Part shown: one piece after another, positions 21,405 to 31,305 of the stretch | How the letters are laid out: every line of letters starts with the position of its first letter | Numbering within the stretch: the first letter of the stretch is position 1 | Assembly (NCBI GenBank): GCA_006503475.1 | Contig: RSEH01000063.1 | Location: 62,001 to 126,000 of the forward strand | Source: Stentor roeselii | Lineage: Eukaryota > Ciliophora > Heterotrichea > Heterotrichida > Stentoridae | Direction of reading: 5' to 3' | Length of the DNA stretch: 64,000 nucleotides | Program-made: the position numbers and the translations under genes | The notes under the pieces: generated by a model | What the model was told of the DNA's origin: nothing | Seen by the model: the letters and a program-made list of their open reading frames with translations, nothing else | Database searches by the model: none

Positions 21405-21411
21405 ATTTATA
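21405..21411. promoter_or_regulatory. 7-bp divergent spacer between two start codons
   Basis: The sequence ATTTATA separates the ATG of the surface protein (minus) from the ATG of the PUS7-like gene (plus). It reads TATAAAT toward the minus gene and ATTTATA toward the plus gene, matching the A/T leader found directly before many starts here. Any core promoter must overlap coding DNA or lie within these few bases. Confidence 0.6.
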
Positions 21412-23116
21412 ATGGAGGCCCGTCTCGGAATCGTCCTTTTTCTCACTCAAGGCCCGTGGATCGGCGGCAAAGTAAAAAGCACAGAAACAGACTTCAAAGT
21501 GCAAGAAATCGACTTGCAAGGCAAAACATCAGAGCTTACAAATGAAGTCTTCATCAAAATAGAACCAGAAGTAAAGCCCAGTTACTTTCTCAGCAATGAG
21601 ACCTTCGACGCTCTCGTCAGCGGATTAGGACAAACTTCTGCAGATCTCTTGAAAGACTTGTTTGAAAGGATCAGGGCTGGCGACAGAGAAGCGATTATTG
21701 AGATTCCTTGTCCAGAACTTAAGGAAGATCGAGGAAAAATTCACTTTTTGATTAAAAAACTCACTCCAGAACTCACGACTTCCACAGAAGTTGAAAAAAA
21801 CGTGATAAAAGTTTACAGTAGTCAACTCGCTCATAGTTTTAATAAAAGACAGAAACTTGGACTTGACTCTCGAGGAGCTAAAAAACGTGAAGCGCCTTTT
21901 GTTAAGTTTTTAATGATGAAAAATGGTTTTGATACCATGAAAGCTTTGAAAATATTAGCAAAATGTTCAGGTGTTAAAGAGAAAAGCTTTGGAATCGCTG
22001 GGATTAAGGATAAATGTGCTGTGACAACTCAAAATGTAACGGTTTTCGCGAATTACTTGGAAAAGTTACAGTCTTGTAAACCTCCAGCAGGGATTTCAAT
22101 TGGAAACTTCCAGTTCACAGACCAGGCCTTGAAAATCGGTGACTTAAAAGGAAATTTCTTTGATATCATCATCCGAGAAGTCAACCCTGAAGCTGAAAAC
22201 CTGTTATCAGGTCTTTCATCAACAATAAAATCCTCAGGTTTCATCAATTACTTCGGAACTCAACGTTTCGGTAACTCTTCTTCAAACCCCACCCACAAAA
22301 TCGGTCTTTTTATCTTAAAGAAAGACTACGAAAGTGCAGTAAACTCAATTCTAGCTCCAAGGTCTTCAAAAAATCCAGAAGAAGAAAAAGCTCGAAGGAA
22401 CTGGAATGAATTTAAAGATTTGAAGAAGGCTTTAGAGGAATTTCCTCATTTTTGTGTAAGGTTAATCAGCATATTGAAAGAACTGTGCTTACTGGAATGC
22501 AGAATGCGGGGAGTAACTCTGCTTTTCTTAATGGAATCATGGCCTTGCCTCGTAATTCTAGGTTGTTGTATGGACATGCTTATCAGTCTTTCATTTGGAA
22601 TAAGGCTGTGAGTAGGAGAATAGAAATTTCTAAGGATACTGGTATTTATAAGTAGTACCTGGAGACTTGGTCATGGATAGTCAAATGCATGTCGCTTATT
22701 TGGATGAAGGAAATTATAGAAAGTTTAACATCACTGATGTTGTTTTGCCACTTCCGGGAAGTAAAGTTTTGTAAGATTTAAAAAGGATGCCGAAAAATCA
22801 GTTGGAACAGTTTTTTGTGGAGGCTCTTGGTGATGATGGAGTTGGGTTATGTGATTTTAATGAAAGTATCAAGTAAGGGGTATGAAGGGAGTTTGCACTT
22901 GTTGGGAGCTATCGGAAGGTTGTAGTTAAACCTGAACTTTTTGAATACCGAGTTTTTAAATATCAGAAAGATACTTTCGAAGAATTAGAAACAGGAGAGA
23001 TGACTGGAGTTCAAGTAAAAATATCTCTACCCGCCTCTTCATATGCAACAGTTTGTTTAAGAGAAATAATCGGAAGTGACTCGAACATGGATGTTGAGGA
23101 AGATATGGACGATTAA
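21412..23116 (+). CDS. PUS7: PUS7/TruD-family tRNA/mRNA pseudouridine synthase, four tiny introns
   Basis: 548 residues after removing introns 22456-22469 (14 nt), 22642-22655 (14 nt), 22771-22785 and 22873-22887 (15 nt each). Family motifs: FNKRQKLGLDSRGAKKREAP, catalytic FGIAGIKDKCAVTTQ (Asp near residue 200), INYFGTQRFG, then across joins HIERTVLTGMQ, LPRNSRLLYGHAYQSFIWN, VPGDLVMDS, DVVLPLPGS and EFALVGSYRKVVVKP, which run in the same order as in PUS7. It converts uridine to pseudouridine in tRNA and other RNAs. The reading frame between the first two introns is fixed by conserved residues, so their combined lengths are constrained. The divergent neighbour starts 7 bp away. Confidence 0.92.
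22456..22469 (+). other. Apparent 14-nt intron (GTAAGGTTAATCAG)
   Basis: Exon 1 reads ...EEFPHFC in one frame and exon 2 HIERTVLTG in another. The only GT...AG segment that joins them without a stop is 14 nt. A 16-nt alternative from 22454 gives an immediate TGA. Either a real 14-nt intron or a 15-nt intron with one base missing in this sequence. Confidence 0.7.
22642..22655 (+). other. Second apparent 14-nt intron (GTATTTATAAGTAG)
   Basis: Joins ...EISKDT to VPGDLVMDS, the conserved PUS7 block. The shift requires a length of 2 modulo 3, and 14 fits with canonical ends (an 11-nt choice ending at 22652 would give VVPGD and is less likely). Confidence 0.65.
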
Positions 23117-23129
23117 TTAGAGATAAAGA

Positions 23130-23864
23130 TTAACTACTTGAGATTAACCAGATTCCCAAAATAATTAAGATGATGATGATTGCTATCACAATCACCCATA
23201 CCCAGTTACTTTTACCAGACTCTTTCGGGTTTTCTTTCGTTGCAGAACAAACCACTTGGAGCTCTTCCTTTTTCTCAATCACTTCCTCTTTCTTATCTTT
23301 CAATAAACTATCTTTTTCATCAATTTCTTTCTTTTGTTTAGAAAGACTGTTGTCTTTGTCGTTTTTATCGTTTTTATCGTTTTTATCGTTTTTATCGTTT
23401 TTATCGTTTTTAAGGTTTTCTTTTATTCTTGCTTGTTTTTTAATTTCTTCTTCTTCAAACTCTTTGAAAATTTCATAAAGTCCGCAAATGTCCTTGTATA
23501 TGTTTTCATGATCTTCATATTTTTCATTAAGCTGATGCTCCTCCTTAGAAGTATTTTCTCCAAGTTTCTCTAATTCAGATATTTTTGCCCTTGATTCCAA
23601 GATTGTCGAATGACAAGAAACCAAGTTTCGATACTGATTTTTTAATGCGAAGTTCTTGGCTGATTGTTCCTTCGGAACCTTGTAATGAAGAACCAACTCT
23701 TGCACCCCTTTATGAAATGAGTCGATTTCATCCAAGGCATCTTGAAATTCTTCCTTTTGAAGTGTTCTTGCTAGTCTAATTTTGCTTGATAGTTCTTTTA
23801 AGTTCTTTGAAATATATCCGACGTTAGTTAAGCCTGTGGATTCAAGCGATTGGTAAGAAGCCAT
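23130..23864 (-). CDS. Tail-anchored coiled-coil protein with NDK repeat
   Basis: 244 residues: amphipathic helical/coiled-coil region (about 10-150), an Asn-Asp-Lys run (about 155-172), a highly charged linker, then one C-terminal TM helix (WVWVIVIAIIIILIILGIWL) followed by only three residues. This topology, with the bulk in the cytosol and a terminal anchor, resembles SNARE-like or other tail-anchored proteins, but no SNARE motif is evident. Convergent with the PUS7-like gene, 13 bp between stops. Confidence 0.75.
   Translation of the reverse strand: MASYQSLESTGLTNVGYISKNLKELSSKIRLARTLQKEEFQDALDEIDSFHKGVQELVLHYKVPKEQSAKNFALKNQYRNLVSCHSTILESRAKISELEKLGENTSKEEHQLNEKYEDHENIYKDICGLYEIFKEFEEEEIKKQARIKENLKNDKNDKNDKNDKNDKNDKDNSLSKQKKEIDEKDSLLKDKKEEVIEKKEELQVVCSATKENPKESGKSNWVWVIVIAIIIILIILGIWLISSS
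23361..23405 (-). repeat. 9-bp microsatellite-like repeat coding (NDK)n
   Basis: Five perfect copies of GTTTTTATC (plus strand), with one diverged copy on each side, encode the NDK run of the tail-anchored protein. Because the unit is a multiple of three, length changes would keep frame. Confidence 0.9.
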
Positions 23865-23885
23865 TTACATCAATCTTAAAGATGT

Positions 23886-24101
23886 TTACAGTAGTTGAAA
23901 AATCAAAAGCATCAAAGAAAGATAAAGAAGAACATTGAATGCCACATAATATAAGAAAATTAATAAAGAAGTAATAATTTTACTTTGATATTCAAAAATA
24001 ATATCCTGATATCTTTCATCTTCCCTCAATAATTTAATTTTTCTTTCATAACAATCCTCAAAGTACAGTCTTTCTTTATTTAATTTATTAGATGAACACC
24101 A
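23886..24101 (-). CDS. Possible small membrane protein without a clear start
   Basis: In the 325-bp gap between the tail-anchored protein and the RanBP2 zinc-finger gene, the minus strand is open for 71 codons. It reads like protein: a charged stretch (KERLYFEDCYERKIKLLRED) followed by a hydrophobic C-terminus (IITSLLIFLYYVAFNVLLYL). There is no in-frame ATG; the nearest (24102-24100) is one base out of frame and I could find no GT...AG segment that links it. It may be a 3' exon, a fragment or chance. The rest of the gap (24102-24190) shows nothing. Confidence 0.3.
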   Translation of the reverse strand, partial: WCSSNKLNKERLYFEDCYERKIKLLREDERYQDIIFEYQSKIITSLLIFLYYVAFNVLLYLSLMLLIFQLL

Positions 24102-24190
24102 TTAAAATATTTTATAGTTGTTAATCTATCAAGGTGAAAATTTAAATAAAGTAAAGCGGTTTTTTAAATATAACCTTTAATTCCGTTAAC

Positions 24191-24700
24191 ATGCATGAAG
24201 AAATTAAGTACCCTTTAGCAATAAAGAAAAGGGTTGCTGGAGACTGGAACTGCCCAAGGTGTGGAAACTTGAACTTTTCATTCCGTACGAAATGCAACAA
24301 ATGTGAAAGTTCGAAGCCTTTGTCTAACCCTTTCGGATGCGCTCTTTATTTATTTCCTCCTTCGATTCCAGACGACAATAGCGATACGAAGTGGATTACT
24401 CAAACAGAAACCGAATATGAAGGCTTTCCTGCCTTAACCCCTTTTTTGGATGAAGAATTTTACGAGCACCCTGGCAGCCTACACGAAAAAGAAAACAAGC
24501 GAAAAGAAAGCTCCGAAAACACTGAATTCAGCAGCGACTACGAAAAAACCACAGCTCAAATCCTTAAAAGGGTCAAAAAGCCGAGCACTAAAAAAGCAGG
24601 CGATTGGATCTGTTTAAAGTGTTTAAACCTGAACTTCTCTTTTCGCAGTTTTTGCAACATTTGCAGGAATTCAAAATCGGACTTCATCCAATATAATTAA
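24191..24700 (+). CDS. Protein with two RanBP2-type zinc fingers
   Basis: 169 residues. Finger 1 (about 17-45) is AGDWNCPRCGNLNFSFRTKC and continues NKCESSKP; finger 2 (about 138-165) is AGDWICLKCLNLNFSFRSFC then NICRNSK. Both have the W-x-C-x2-C-x10-C-x2-C layout with the internal Asn and aromatic residues of the RNA-binding subgroup (ZRANB2-like), so single-stranded RNA binding is plausible. The linker is acidic and unstructured. The Kelch gene follows 17 bp after its stop. Confidence 0.9.
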   Translation: MHEEIKYPLAIKKRVAGDWNCPRCGNLNFSFRTKCNKCESSKPLSNPFGCALYLFPPSIPDDNSDTKWITQTETEYEGFPALTPFLDEEFYEHPGSLHEKENKRKESSENTEFSSDYEKTTAQILKRVKKPSTKKAGDWICLKCLNLNFSFRSFCNICRNSKSDFIQYN

Positions 24701-24717
24701 CACTTTTAAATAGGAAT

Positions 24718-27700
24718 ATGAAAGTATTATTCACAGTTCTTTTCAATGTATTACTGGCTTTTGCTTGCAGTAACACGACACTTAAGGTGGAATCGATTCC
24801 AATAACAGACACAATGCCATTCAAGAGGTTGTATCATACAATGGACTACAATAAAAAGTCAAATACTTTGATCATCTTCGGAGGCCGAAGAGACCTGAAC
24901 CTTCAGTTTAATGATATTTGGGGATTCAATTTAGATACTCAAAAGTACTCGATTTATTACGCAACTAATGAGTTTCAGCCAGGTATTTAGTAAGTAGCTT
25001 CCAGGTCACATTCAGGATGCTTTGTTGACTCAGATAATGATTTGTTTTATGTTTTTGGAGGACTTTCTGACAAAGGTCCTCAAAATGATCTTTGGACTTT
25101 TGATCTTGGTAGCTATAGATGGAGAAGAATGAGTCCTAAGGGCGATAACCCAAGTTCAAGATATAGGTTTGGCTACACAAAATTTTTCAGAGATAATCAT
25201 TTAATCTTTGCAGTTTTCGGAGGATCCCTCAGCTCAGGTGAGTCAAATGATTTATTTCTGTAAGACCTACTCAGTTATAATGTGACTGAAAACAACTGGA
25301 TGAAGGTTCTTCCAAAAGAAAATTCAACTTTTCCTCCAAAGTTGAATAGTCCAAACATAGAATATTATGAAGATTGTTTATATGTTGTCACTGGGGATGT
25401 GACTTCTGCCGATTCAAGAGAAGAAAAAGAATTTCAAAGTTTTTTCAAGTACTGTTTGAATGAAAATGAATGGAAAGAAATAACTCCAAGCAATGCATAC
25501 CAATACCGTTATTACTCAAAAACTGCTGTGATTGAAAGTCACTTATATGTTCTTTTCGGCTGGTCCGACTCAACTTACGACGACATTTCTGAAATCAGTT
25601 ACTTTGACTTAACCGACGAGGAGAGTATCTGGCAAGTTCTAAACGTAAACAACTGTTCAGCTCTTGACTCTTACTCAGCAACAGTAGTAAATAATCAAAT
25701 TTACTTTTTCGGAGGTTACTCAGCAAGTGAAGTGGCTTACTTAAACCAAATGTTCGTGTTAAACAAAACCTCAGAAACTTGGACCTGCACTCAAATCAAC
25801 GACAACTACGAAGTCCCTCCAGCGAGACAGTACCATTCAATTTCCGCCATAAACAGCGAGTTGTACATCTTTGGCGGTCAGGGTGTTAACAGTTACCTGG
25901 GCGATATGTGGAAACTCGATAAAAACAAAGAGTGGCAGTCAGTCCACACCCTGGGGTCAGTTCCTTCTTCGAGATATGGACATAGTGTCGCTTCTACTGG
26001 AGACATCATCGTGCTTTGGGGAGGATTCTCTGATTCTGGATATCAAAACGACTTGTACGTCTTCAGCGCTTTGAATAATTATTGGAGAAAAATTGAACCT
26101 GATGGACTTTTGCCTAGTGGAAAACTTGGAGCTTGCTTGGTTTTAAAACTTCCTGCTATTTATTTGTTTGGTGGAAAGTCTAATGGAGGATTAAGTGATG
26201 AACTCTGGGTTTATGATACTTCGAATAATTCTTATACTGAGATCAAAGCTGAAGACCCACCTGATGCAAGGTATTATTGTGGATGTGAAGTTTTGGAAGA
26301 GAAACTCTGGGTCATGATGGGCACTGGAGCTTCGGATTCGCCTTTGGCAAGTATTTATAAGTTTGATTTGGTTTATTTGAACTGGACTCTCGTTGCTAAT
26401 GCGGATTACCCTCCTGAGGGTAGAAGTCTTGGAGTGGTTAAACATTTTAATAGTTTTATCCTTTCTCTTGGAGGGGAGGCTTGGACTACTGACCCTATGA
26501 ATACGGTTTATCTGATTGATTTAGAAACAAAGAACTTTACTTGTGTGGGGATCTTGCCTATTTATTTTTATGCTGGAGCTTTTGCATTAATTGAAACAAC
26601 TCTTTATCTCTATGGAGGCGGTTCATTTATAGGTGACTCGCTCCGTCTATCAGTTCCCAGCCTAAGTTTTAACTACATCGATCTAAAGCAACTCGAAAAA
26701 TTCAACGACATCTGCAGCCCAGGTAGTTACTACCGAACCGACAAAAAACAATGTGAAACCTGCAAAGCCGGTTATTACTCAGACACTTACATCGAAAAGA
26801 CCTGCAAATCCTGCCCACCAGGCACTTACAACTCCTTCGACGGAGCATCTTCAGAAAGTCAATGTTACCCATGTTCATACGGGACTTACTCCAACAAATC
26901 CAACGCGACTTACTGTCTTCAGTGCCCAGTAGGAAAGATCTGTCCAATAGGCAGCACGATTTATTACGACGAAGTCGATGCCACAACAGTAAAATCAGAA
27001 CAACCAGAAAATTATTCTCCAGATACTGAAAAGATAAAAAGACAACAAGCAGTAGTTTATTCTGTTATTTTTGGAATTTGGTTTATTACCTTTGTATGTT
27101 TCTTGACTTTTCCATTCATCCAGACACTAGCACGTGAATTTGACATGTTTTATGAAGAGCATAATTATAAAATGGAAGCTGATATGTTTATTAAAAAAAA
27201 TAAAACAGGAGGTGCTTTTTTTTGTGGATTTTGTTTCATCGCTCTTCTGATCATTGGCCTTTCTTGGATTGACTTCCTTGAAAACAATGTAATTGAAGAA
27301 AAAACTCTTCGGCCTATTGTTGTTTTAGATGAGTTGAAAAGTACTATCACAGGAACTTTCACTGTTTATGTGGACTTTATCAACTATGGAGGGGATTGCA
27401 AGAATATGACTAATTCAGAGTACAGTATTGTTATGCAGTCCAACACAGTGAAGGACTCTCAAGTATCTTTCTCAAAAAAGGCGAGTAAGAATTTCTGCAC
27501 AATAGAACTGACTTGTTCTGATTGTGAACTTGCTGTAGGAGACTATATTTCAATGAGTTTAAACCAGGCTGATAGTTACTGTTCCGCGATTTCCGTGAAT
27601 ATTACCTCAGACTCCTCGATTCCTGGGTATAAAAGCACGATGCAGACTTATCTGTCATCGACAAGTTATAAAATCTTCAGAGGATATGACCCTTCAATTT

Positions 27701-28173
27701 TTTACTTCAAGATGACTCCTTCTTACTTTAAATCGTATGCAGATGAATGGAGAGATAGTACAGGATATCATGTTTCTGTCGATGTTAACCCTGTACAAGG
27801 CTCGGAGTACCTGATATCTGAGTAAAAAATATTTAGGATTCCTTTCAGCTCAGGGCTTAACTTGAAGGTCAGTCTCGACCTGAACAAAGACGGGCTTTAC
27901 ACTGAAAGATCATATAAACAGACTGTTCTTGCTTTTCTTGCTACTTTACTTGGAAGTGTTTTTGGAATCATGGGAGCTTTTGACAGTGCAATGAGGATTT
28001 ATGAACAGACTGTTATCAATGTTGAGACGGTTTTAGAGAAAAATAATGAAAATAGTCAGATCATGGCTAATCGAGAAAGGTTTACTGAAATGCTTAGTAA
28101 AGAAAAAGTGGAAGAGGGAAAAAGTTTAGAAGAAAAAAGTTCTAATGGAAGTTTGATCACTCCTAGGGAATAA
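24718..28173 (+). CDS. Large Kelch-repeat membrane protein, three 15-nt introns
   Basis: 1,136 residues after removing introns 24983-24997, 25260-25274 and 27822-27836. Signal peptide (MKVLFTVLFNVLLAFA), then about eight to ten Kelch repeats (LIIFGGRRD..NDIWGF, FYVFGGLSD..NDLWTF, YFFGGYSAS, LYIFGGQGV, YLFGGKSNG) to about residue 655. Next is a Cys-rich CxxC region of the GCC2/GCC3 (ephrin-receptor-like) type (CSPGSYYRTDKKQCETC...CPPGTYNSF) to about 750. TM helices lie near 770-795 and 825-845, with a third near 1055-1077 after an extracellular-looking Cys-containing domain. Probably a surface adhesion or receptor protein. A related Kelch gene starts at 62501. Confidence 0.9.
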
Positions 28174-28187
28174 TTTTAGATAATTAC

Positions 28188-28703
28188 TTATTTTTCAGTC
28201 ATGTTCATTATCTTTAGAAACTCGTTGAAAGTGATCTCGACTGATCTTTCGCCTTTATCGTCCTTGTTTTTCTTTCCTTTGCTTATTTTCTTTGCGACTG
28301 TGATCATTTTTTCTACTTCTTCTTCACTTAGACCTTCCCCCAAGGAATTTATCACTTTTTGTAAACTTTCTTTTGTTATGTAACCTTTGCCTTCAATGTC
28401 TAGCATCGAAAAAGCTCTCACAATGTCTTCGTGAGTGTCAGGTTCACTGACTTTGTCGATTATTATGCTCAGGAACTCGTGAAAATCGATCTTGCCTGAC
28501 TGTGAAGTGCTTCCGACAAATCTTTCGATTTCATCCCGCGATGGGTTGAAGCCCAGAGCTCTTAAAGCGACTCTGAGTTCTTTTCCTTCGATTGTTCCAG
28601 TCCCGGCGATGTCAAACAGGTCAAAAGCTTCCTTAATATCTTTCGTATGTTGTGCGTTAAGCACTTCACGCCTTCCTGCGTTTTTATTTGAAGTATTCTG
28701 CAT
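28188..28703 (-). CDS. CETN: Centrin-like EF-hand protein
   Basis: 171 residues with four EF-hands, the usual centrin length. EF1 ([12 protein letters not shown]) and EF3 ([12 protein letters not shown]) keep most ligands; EF2 ([12 protein letters not shown]) is degenerate; EF4 has a Lys-rich insertion ([13 protein letters not shown]) in its loop. The line [26 protein letters not shown] is the signature of centrins. In heterotrichs centrin-type proteins work in basal bodies and in calcium-driven contraction of myonemes; which role this divergent copy has is inference. It is convergent with the Kelch gene, 14 bp between stops, and is the last of an eleven-gene minus-strand run. Confidence 0.88.
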   Translation of the reverse strand: MQNTSNKNAGRREVLNAQHTKDIKEAFDLFDIAGTGTIEGKELRVALRALGFNPSRDEIERFVGSTSQSGKIDFHEFLSIIIDKVSEPDTHEDIVRAFSMLDIEGKGYITKESLQKVINSLGEGLSEEEVEKMITVAKKISKGKKNKDDKGERSVEITFNEFLKIMNMTEK

Positions 28704-28756
28704 AATAAATAATAAAACTCAAAGAAAATATAAAACCGATGACTTATTCCCAATTA

Positions 28757-29008
28757 TTAAGAACTCGGATCTTCTGATTTTTGCGTTTCTTCCAACGTCA
28801 GGTCTTTATCAAGTTCCGGGAATTCAAACCTAAGTCCTTCATCAGCTGGAATAGCCCTGCAAAGCGCGAGTGCCAAATAACGTTTCGGGTTAGCAGGCCT
28901 AACATTAATCAAATCTTCAATAGCAATTCCAAGATACCTTCTAAAGTCTTCCAGTTCTTCCTCTTCCATAAAGAACTCTTTATTGTTTTTTGCTGAAGCG
29001 ATGTTCAT
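28757..29008 (-). CDS. Small Dpy-30/RIIa-like protein
   Basis: 83 residues. The segment RRYLGIAIEDLINVRPANPK followed by RYLALALCRAIP fits the Dpy-30/RIIa dimerisation pattern (helix, L..L....RP.NP..YLA..L). Such small proteins dock on amphipathic helices in radial spokes and other ciliary complexes or in histone methyltransferase complexes. The match is by eye to a short motif. 35 bp separate its start from the sulfite oxidase stop, same strand. Confidence 0.65.
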   Translation of the reverse strand: MNIASAKNNKEFFMEEEELEDFRRYLGIAIEDLINVRPANPKRYLALALCRAIPADEGLRFEFPELDKDLTLEETQKSEDPSS

Positions 29009-29043
29009 CGAAGTTAAAATTATAAGAAAATGAACATATCTAA

Positions 29044-30501
29044 TTACGAAATCGGCTCCTTTGGAGATATTTTAATGCAATGCCAGGAGTTTACCAACAA
29101 ACCTCTGTAGTTCCAGACACTTCCAAGTTTTTCAGGCTGGGTGTTGCCTGCAGAGTCGACTGCTCTTACACAGACTTCGCCTTCAATATCTTCCGAAGGT
29201 ACCTGAGCTTTCCACAGTGTCCACCCGTATTCTTTTCCATTAGGCTGGTCATTTTTTTCTAATTCAGCTTCAACCCAAGAGTTTCCTCCATCAGGAGTGA
29301 CATCAACTCTTGAAATACCTCTTCCTCCACCTGAATAAGCAAATCCCGCCAATTCAACATTTTTGTTATTTTCAAAACTTGCTCCATCAAAAGGGTTTAA
29401 AATCATGCTTTGAACAGGGCAGTCATAAATTGGGACTCTTTTATCAAACTCGACATTTTCCATCGAGTCATTAGGTGAAAAAAGGCGGTAGTCTCTTCGA
29501 TGCCAGTTTAAAGAGCTTTCACTTTTGCTTAAAGTGATTCGTTTTACCCACTTGATGTTCCTGATGCCGATGTACCCAGGGACAATGAGGCGAACAGGGT
29601 GTCCGTGGTCTCTAGGAAGAATCTCGCCGTTCATTTCAAAAGCGAGGATAGTGTCTTCATCCAGAGCCTTTTCAATTGGAATGCTTGTGCCGAAAGGACC
29701 GTTGGGGTCAGTGTCATAAGCTTCTACATGTAAATGTCTGTACTCCGGATTCAAAGCGCCGAAGTGCCTGATGATATCTCGGACCCTGACCCCTTTCCAC
29801 TTCGCATTGCCAATAGCCCCTCCTTTCCACTCGACGCCTCTCGTAACACCCAACTGGTTCGCTTCTGCTCTTCGATTCCCTGCACATTGAATTGAACTTT
29901 CAACCTCAACAGATGAAAACTTACTGACCAGGTCGTTAAATTTTAAAGTCGAACATTTATCGTCTTCAAAAACGATTTCAAGTTCGTAATTTTCTCTTGT
30001 TAATACAGGAACTGGTAAATGGTTCCTGATAAAGAACTGCTCGTTTGGAGTGATGAGACTTTCCGAAATCCTTTCATTTGGCAACTCGCCGTTGAAGGGT
30101 TTTTCACTATGGATTAAAAAAATAGGTTCTCGTTGAGGGTCGTTGAGATAAGGGTCGTTGGGGTTAAGAAGAATTTCACCTTTTTTTAAGTTGCCTATTC
30201 TCATTGTTTCTAAGATCTGGTAAACTTTTTCTTGCTTGTGGATTTGGTAAAGGTTCCAAAAAGGATCTGCTGAACGACCAGCTGCCAGTAAGATTTTATC
30301 GCCTCCAGGGTGGATTTTAATGAAGTCTGTTATGTCGTAGATTCCTCGGCCTACTATCAACCAGACTGACTTTCCTGGACTTCGATGATTTGAGACTTCT
30401 TCTAGGGAAAACTCTGGAAGACCTTCTATGAACTGGCTTGGGTCGCATAGAAGGGATGATGATAGGAATGAGGCAGAAGCTGCGAGAAGTTTCCTCCACA
30501 T
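29044..30501 (-). CDS. SUOX: Sulfite oxidase (cytochrome b5 + molybdopterin domains)
   Basis: 485 residues. N-terminus MWRKLLAASASFLSSSLL looks like a mitochondrial presequence. Cytochrome b5 domain about 25-105 with haem ligands in HPGGDK and YQIH. The Moco domain follows: FFIRNHLPVPVL, SIQCAGNRR with the Mo-coordinating Cys (near residue 207), RDHGHPVRLIVPGYIG, and a C-terminal Ig-like dimerisation domain (GFAYSGGGRGISRVDV, DGGNSW). It oxidises sulfite to sulfate in the mitochondrial intermembrane space, the last step of Cys/Met sulfur catabolism. No intron found. Very secure. Confidence 0.97.
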   Translation of the reverse strand: MWRKLLAASASFLSSSLLCDPSQFIEGLPEFSLEEVSNHRSPGKSVWLIVGRGIYDITDFIKIHPGGDKILLAAGRSADPFWNLYQIHKQEKVYQILETMRIGNLKKGEILLNPNDPYLNDPQREPIFLIHSEKPFNGELPNERISESLITPNEQFFIRNHLPVPVLTRENYELEIVFEDDKCSTLKFNDLVSKFSSVEVESSIQCAGNRRAEANQLGVTRGVEWKGGAIGNAKWKGVRVRDIIRHFGALNPEYRHLHVEAYDTDPNGPFGTSIPIEKALDEDTILAFEMNGEILPRDHGHPVRLIVPGYIGIRNIKWVKRITLSKSESSLNWHRRDYRLFSPNDSMENVEFDKRVPIYDCPVQSMILNPFDGASFENNKNVELAGFAYSGGGRGISRVDVTPDGGNSWVEAELEKNDQPNGKEYGWTLWKAQVPSEDIEGEVCVRAVDSAGNTQPEKLGSVWNYRGLLVNSWHCIKISPKEPIS

Positions 30502-30591
30502 TTTTTATTTGTGAGTAAACCACTAGGAACTGGGATAAGTTAAGTTTTAAGAAGAATTGGGTGATGAATATTGGGATTATTAACTAGATTA

Positions 30592-31017
30592 TTAATTTGA
30601 ACCGTGCCTTACTCTACTGTCAAGCCATTTGTTTATTGATTTTTGAACTGAATGGTTCTTGATCCCTTCTTCTGTTTTTTCGAAACCTCCGAGATACTTC
30701 CCTGTAAGAAATACAAATGGAGGCTCTTTGATTCCGGTTAGTTTATATAAAGCTTTCAATAGTTTTTTTGGATTGCTGTCTGCTCCAATATTGTTTATCA
30801 AGGGTTTCGAATTAATAGACGAGAACAAATCGACAACTTGCTGGCATTTACATTCCTTATGGCATGCAGGGTATATATATATAACTACAACGTTTCTTTT
30901 TATCTCGTAATTAATATCATAAGGATCATCTCCAATAGATTCATCTAAGCTGATATCAATCAAACATTGAGAATCCTTTCTCTTTTTAGGGCAAAGCTTT
31001 TGACAAATCGATCCCAT
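30592..31017 (-). CDS. Glutaredoxin-like protein with acylated N-terminus
   Basis: 141 residues. MGSICQKLCPKK is an N-myristoylation/palmitoylation-type start. Residues about 40-125 follow a thioredoxin fold: VVVIYIYPACHKECKCQQVV, then TGIKEPPFVFLTGKYLGG, which matches the glutaredoxin/SH3BGR pattern (cis-Pro then F/I...GGF/D). A classical CPYC site is not present; Cys residues sit at PACHKECKC. It may be a monothiol-like redox or a non-catalytic glutaredoxin-fold protein on membranes. Confidence 0.65.
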   Translation of the reverse strand: MGSICQKLCPKKRKDSQCLIDISLDESIGDDPYDINYEIKRNVVVIYIYPACHKECKCQQVVDLFSSINSKPLINNIGADSNPKKLLKALYKLTGIKEPPFVFLTGKYLGGFEKTEEGIKNHSVQKSINKWLDSRVRHGSN

Positions 31018-31305
31018 ATTTATAGTAAAGACTCCTCAAACTTTATGGCTGTCTGTTTTATTACCCTCCTAATCAATCCCCAAAACATCCAAACCAATAA
31101 AAAAATTGAACTTTTCTCAAATCAAATTCCATTTATAGTGACTCCACAACCACCTTTGTTCTGATCCCATGCAATAAAAACCTCTTGATTCTCTTCTAAT
31201 TCTCCAAAACCAGCTAAAACTAAAACATTTCTCTAATCCCAAACCCATCCTTCTCATATCAAAATTAATCAAATGATTATCCTATCCTACTAATAAATAC
31301 ACTCA

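Noticed and set aside
22454-22469. A 16-nt version of the first PUS7 intron
   Set aside because: Its use gives an immediate TGA and loses the conserved HIER segment.
20801-23405. CRISPR-like arrays
   Set aside because: The 57-bp and 9-bp repeats are head-to-tail coding repeats without spacers.
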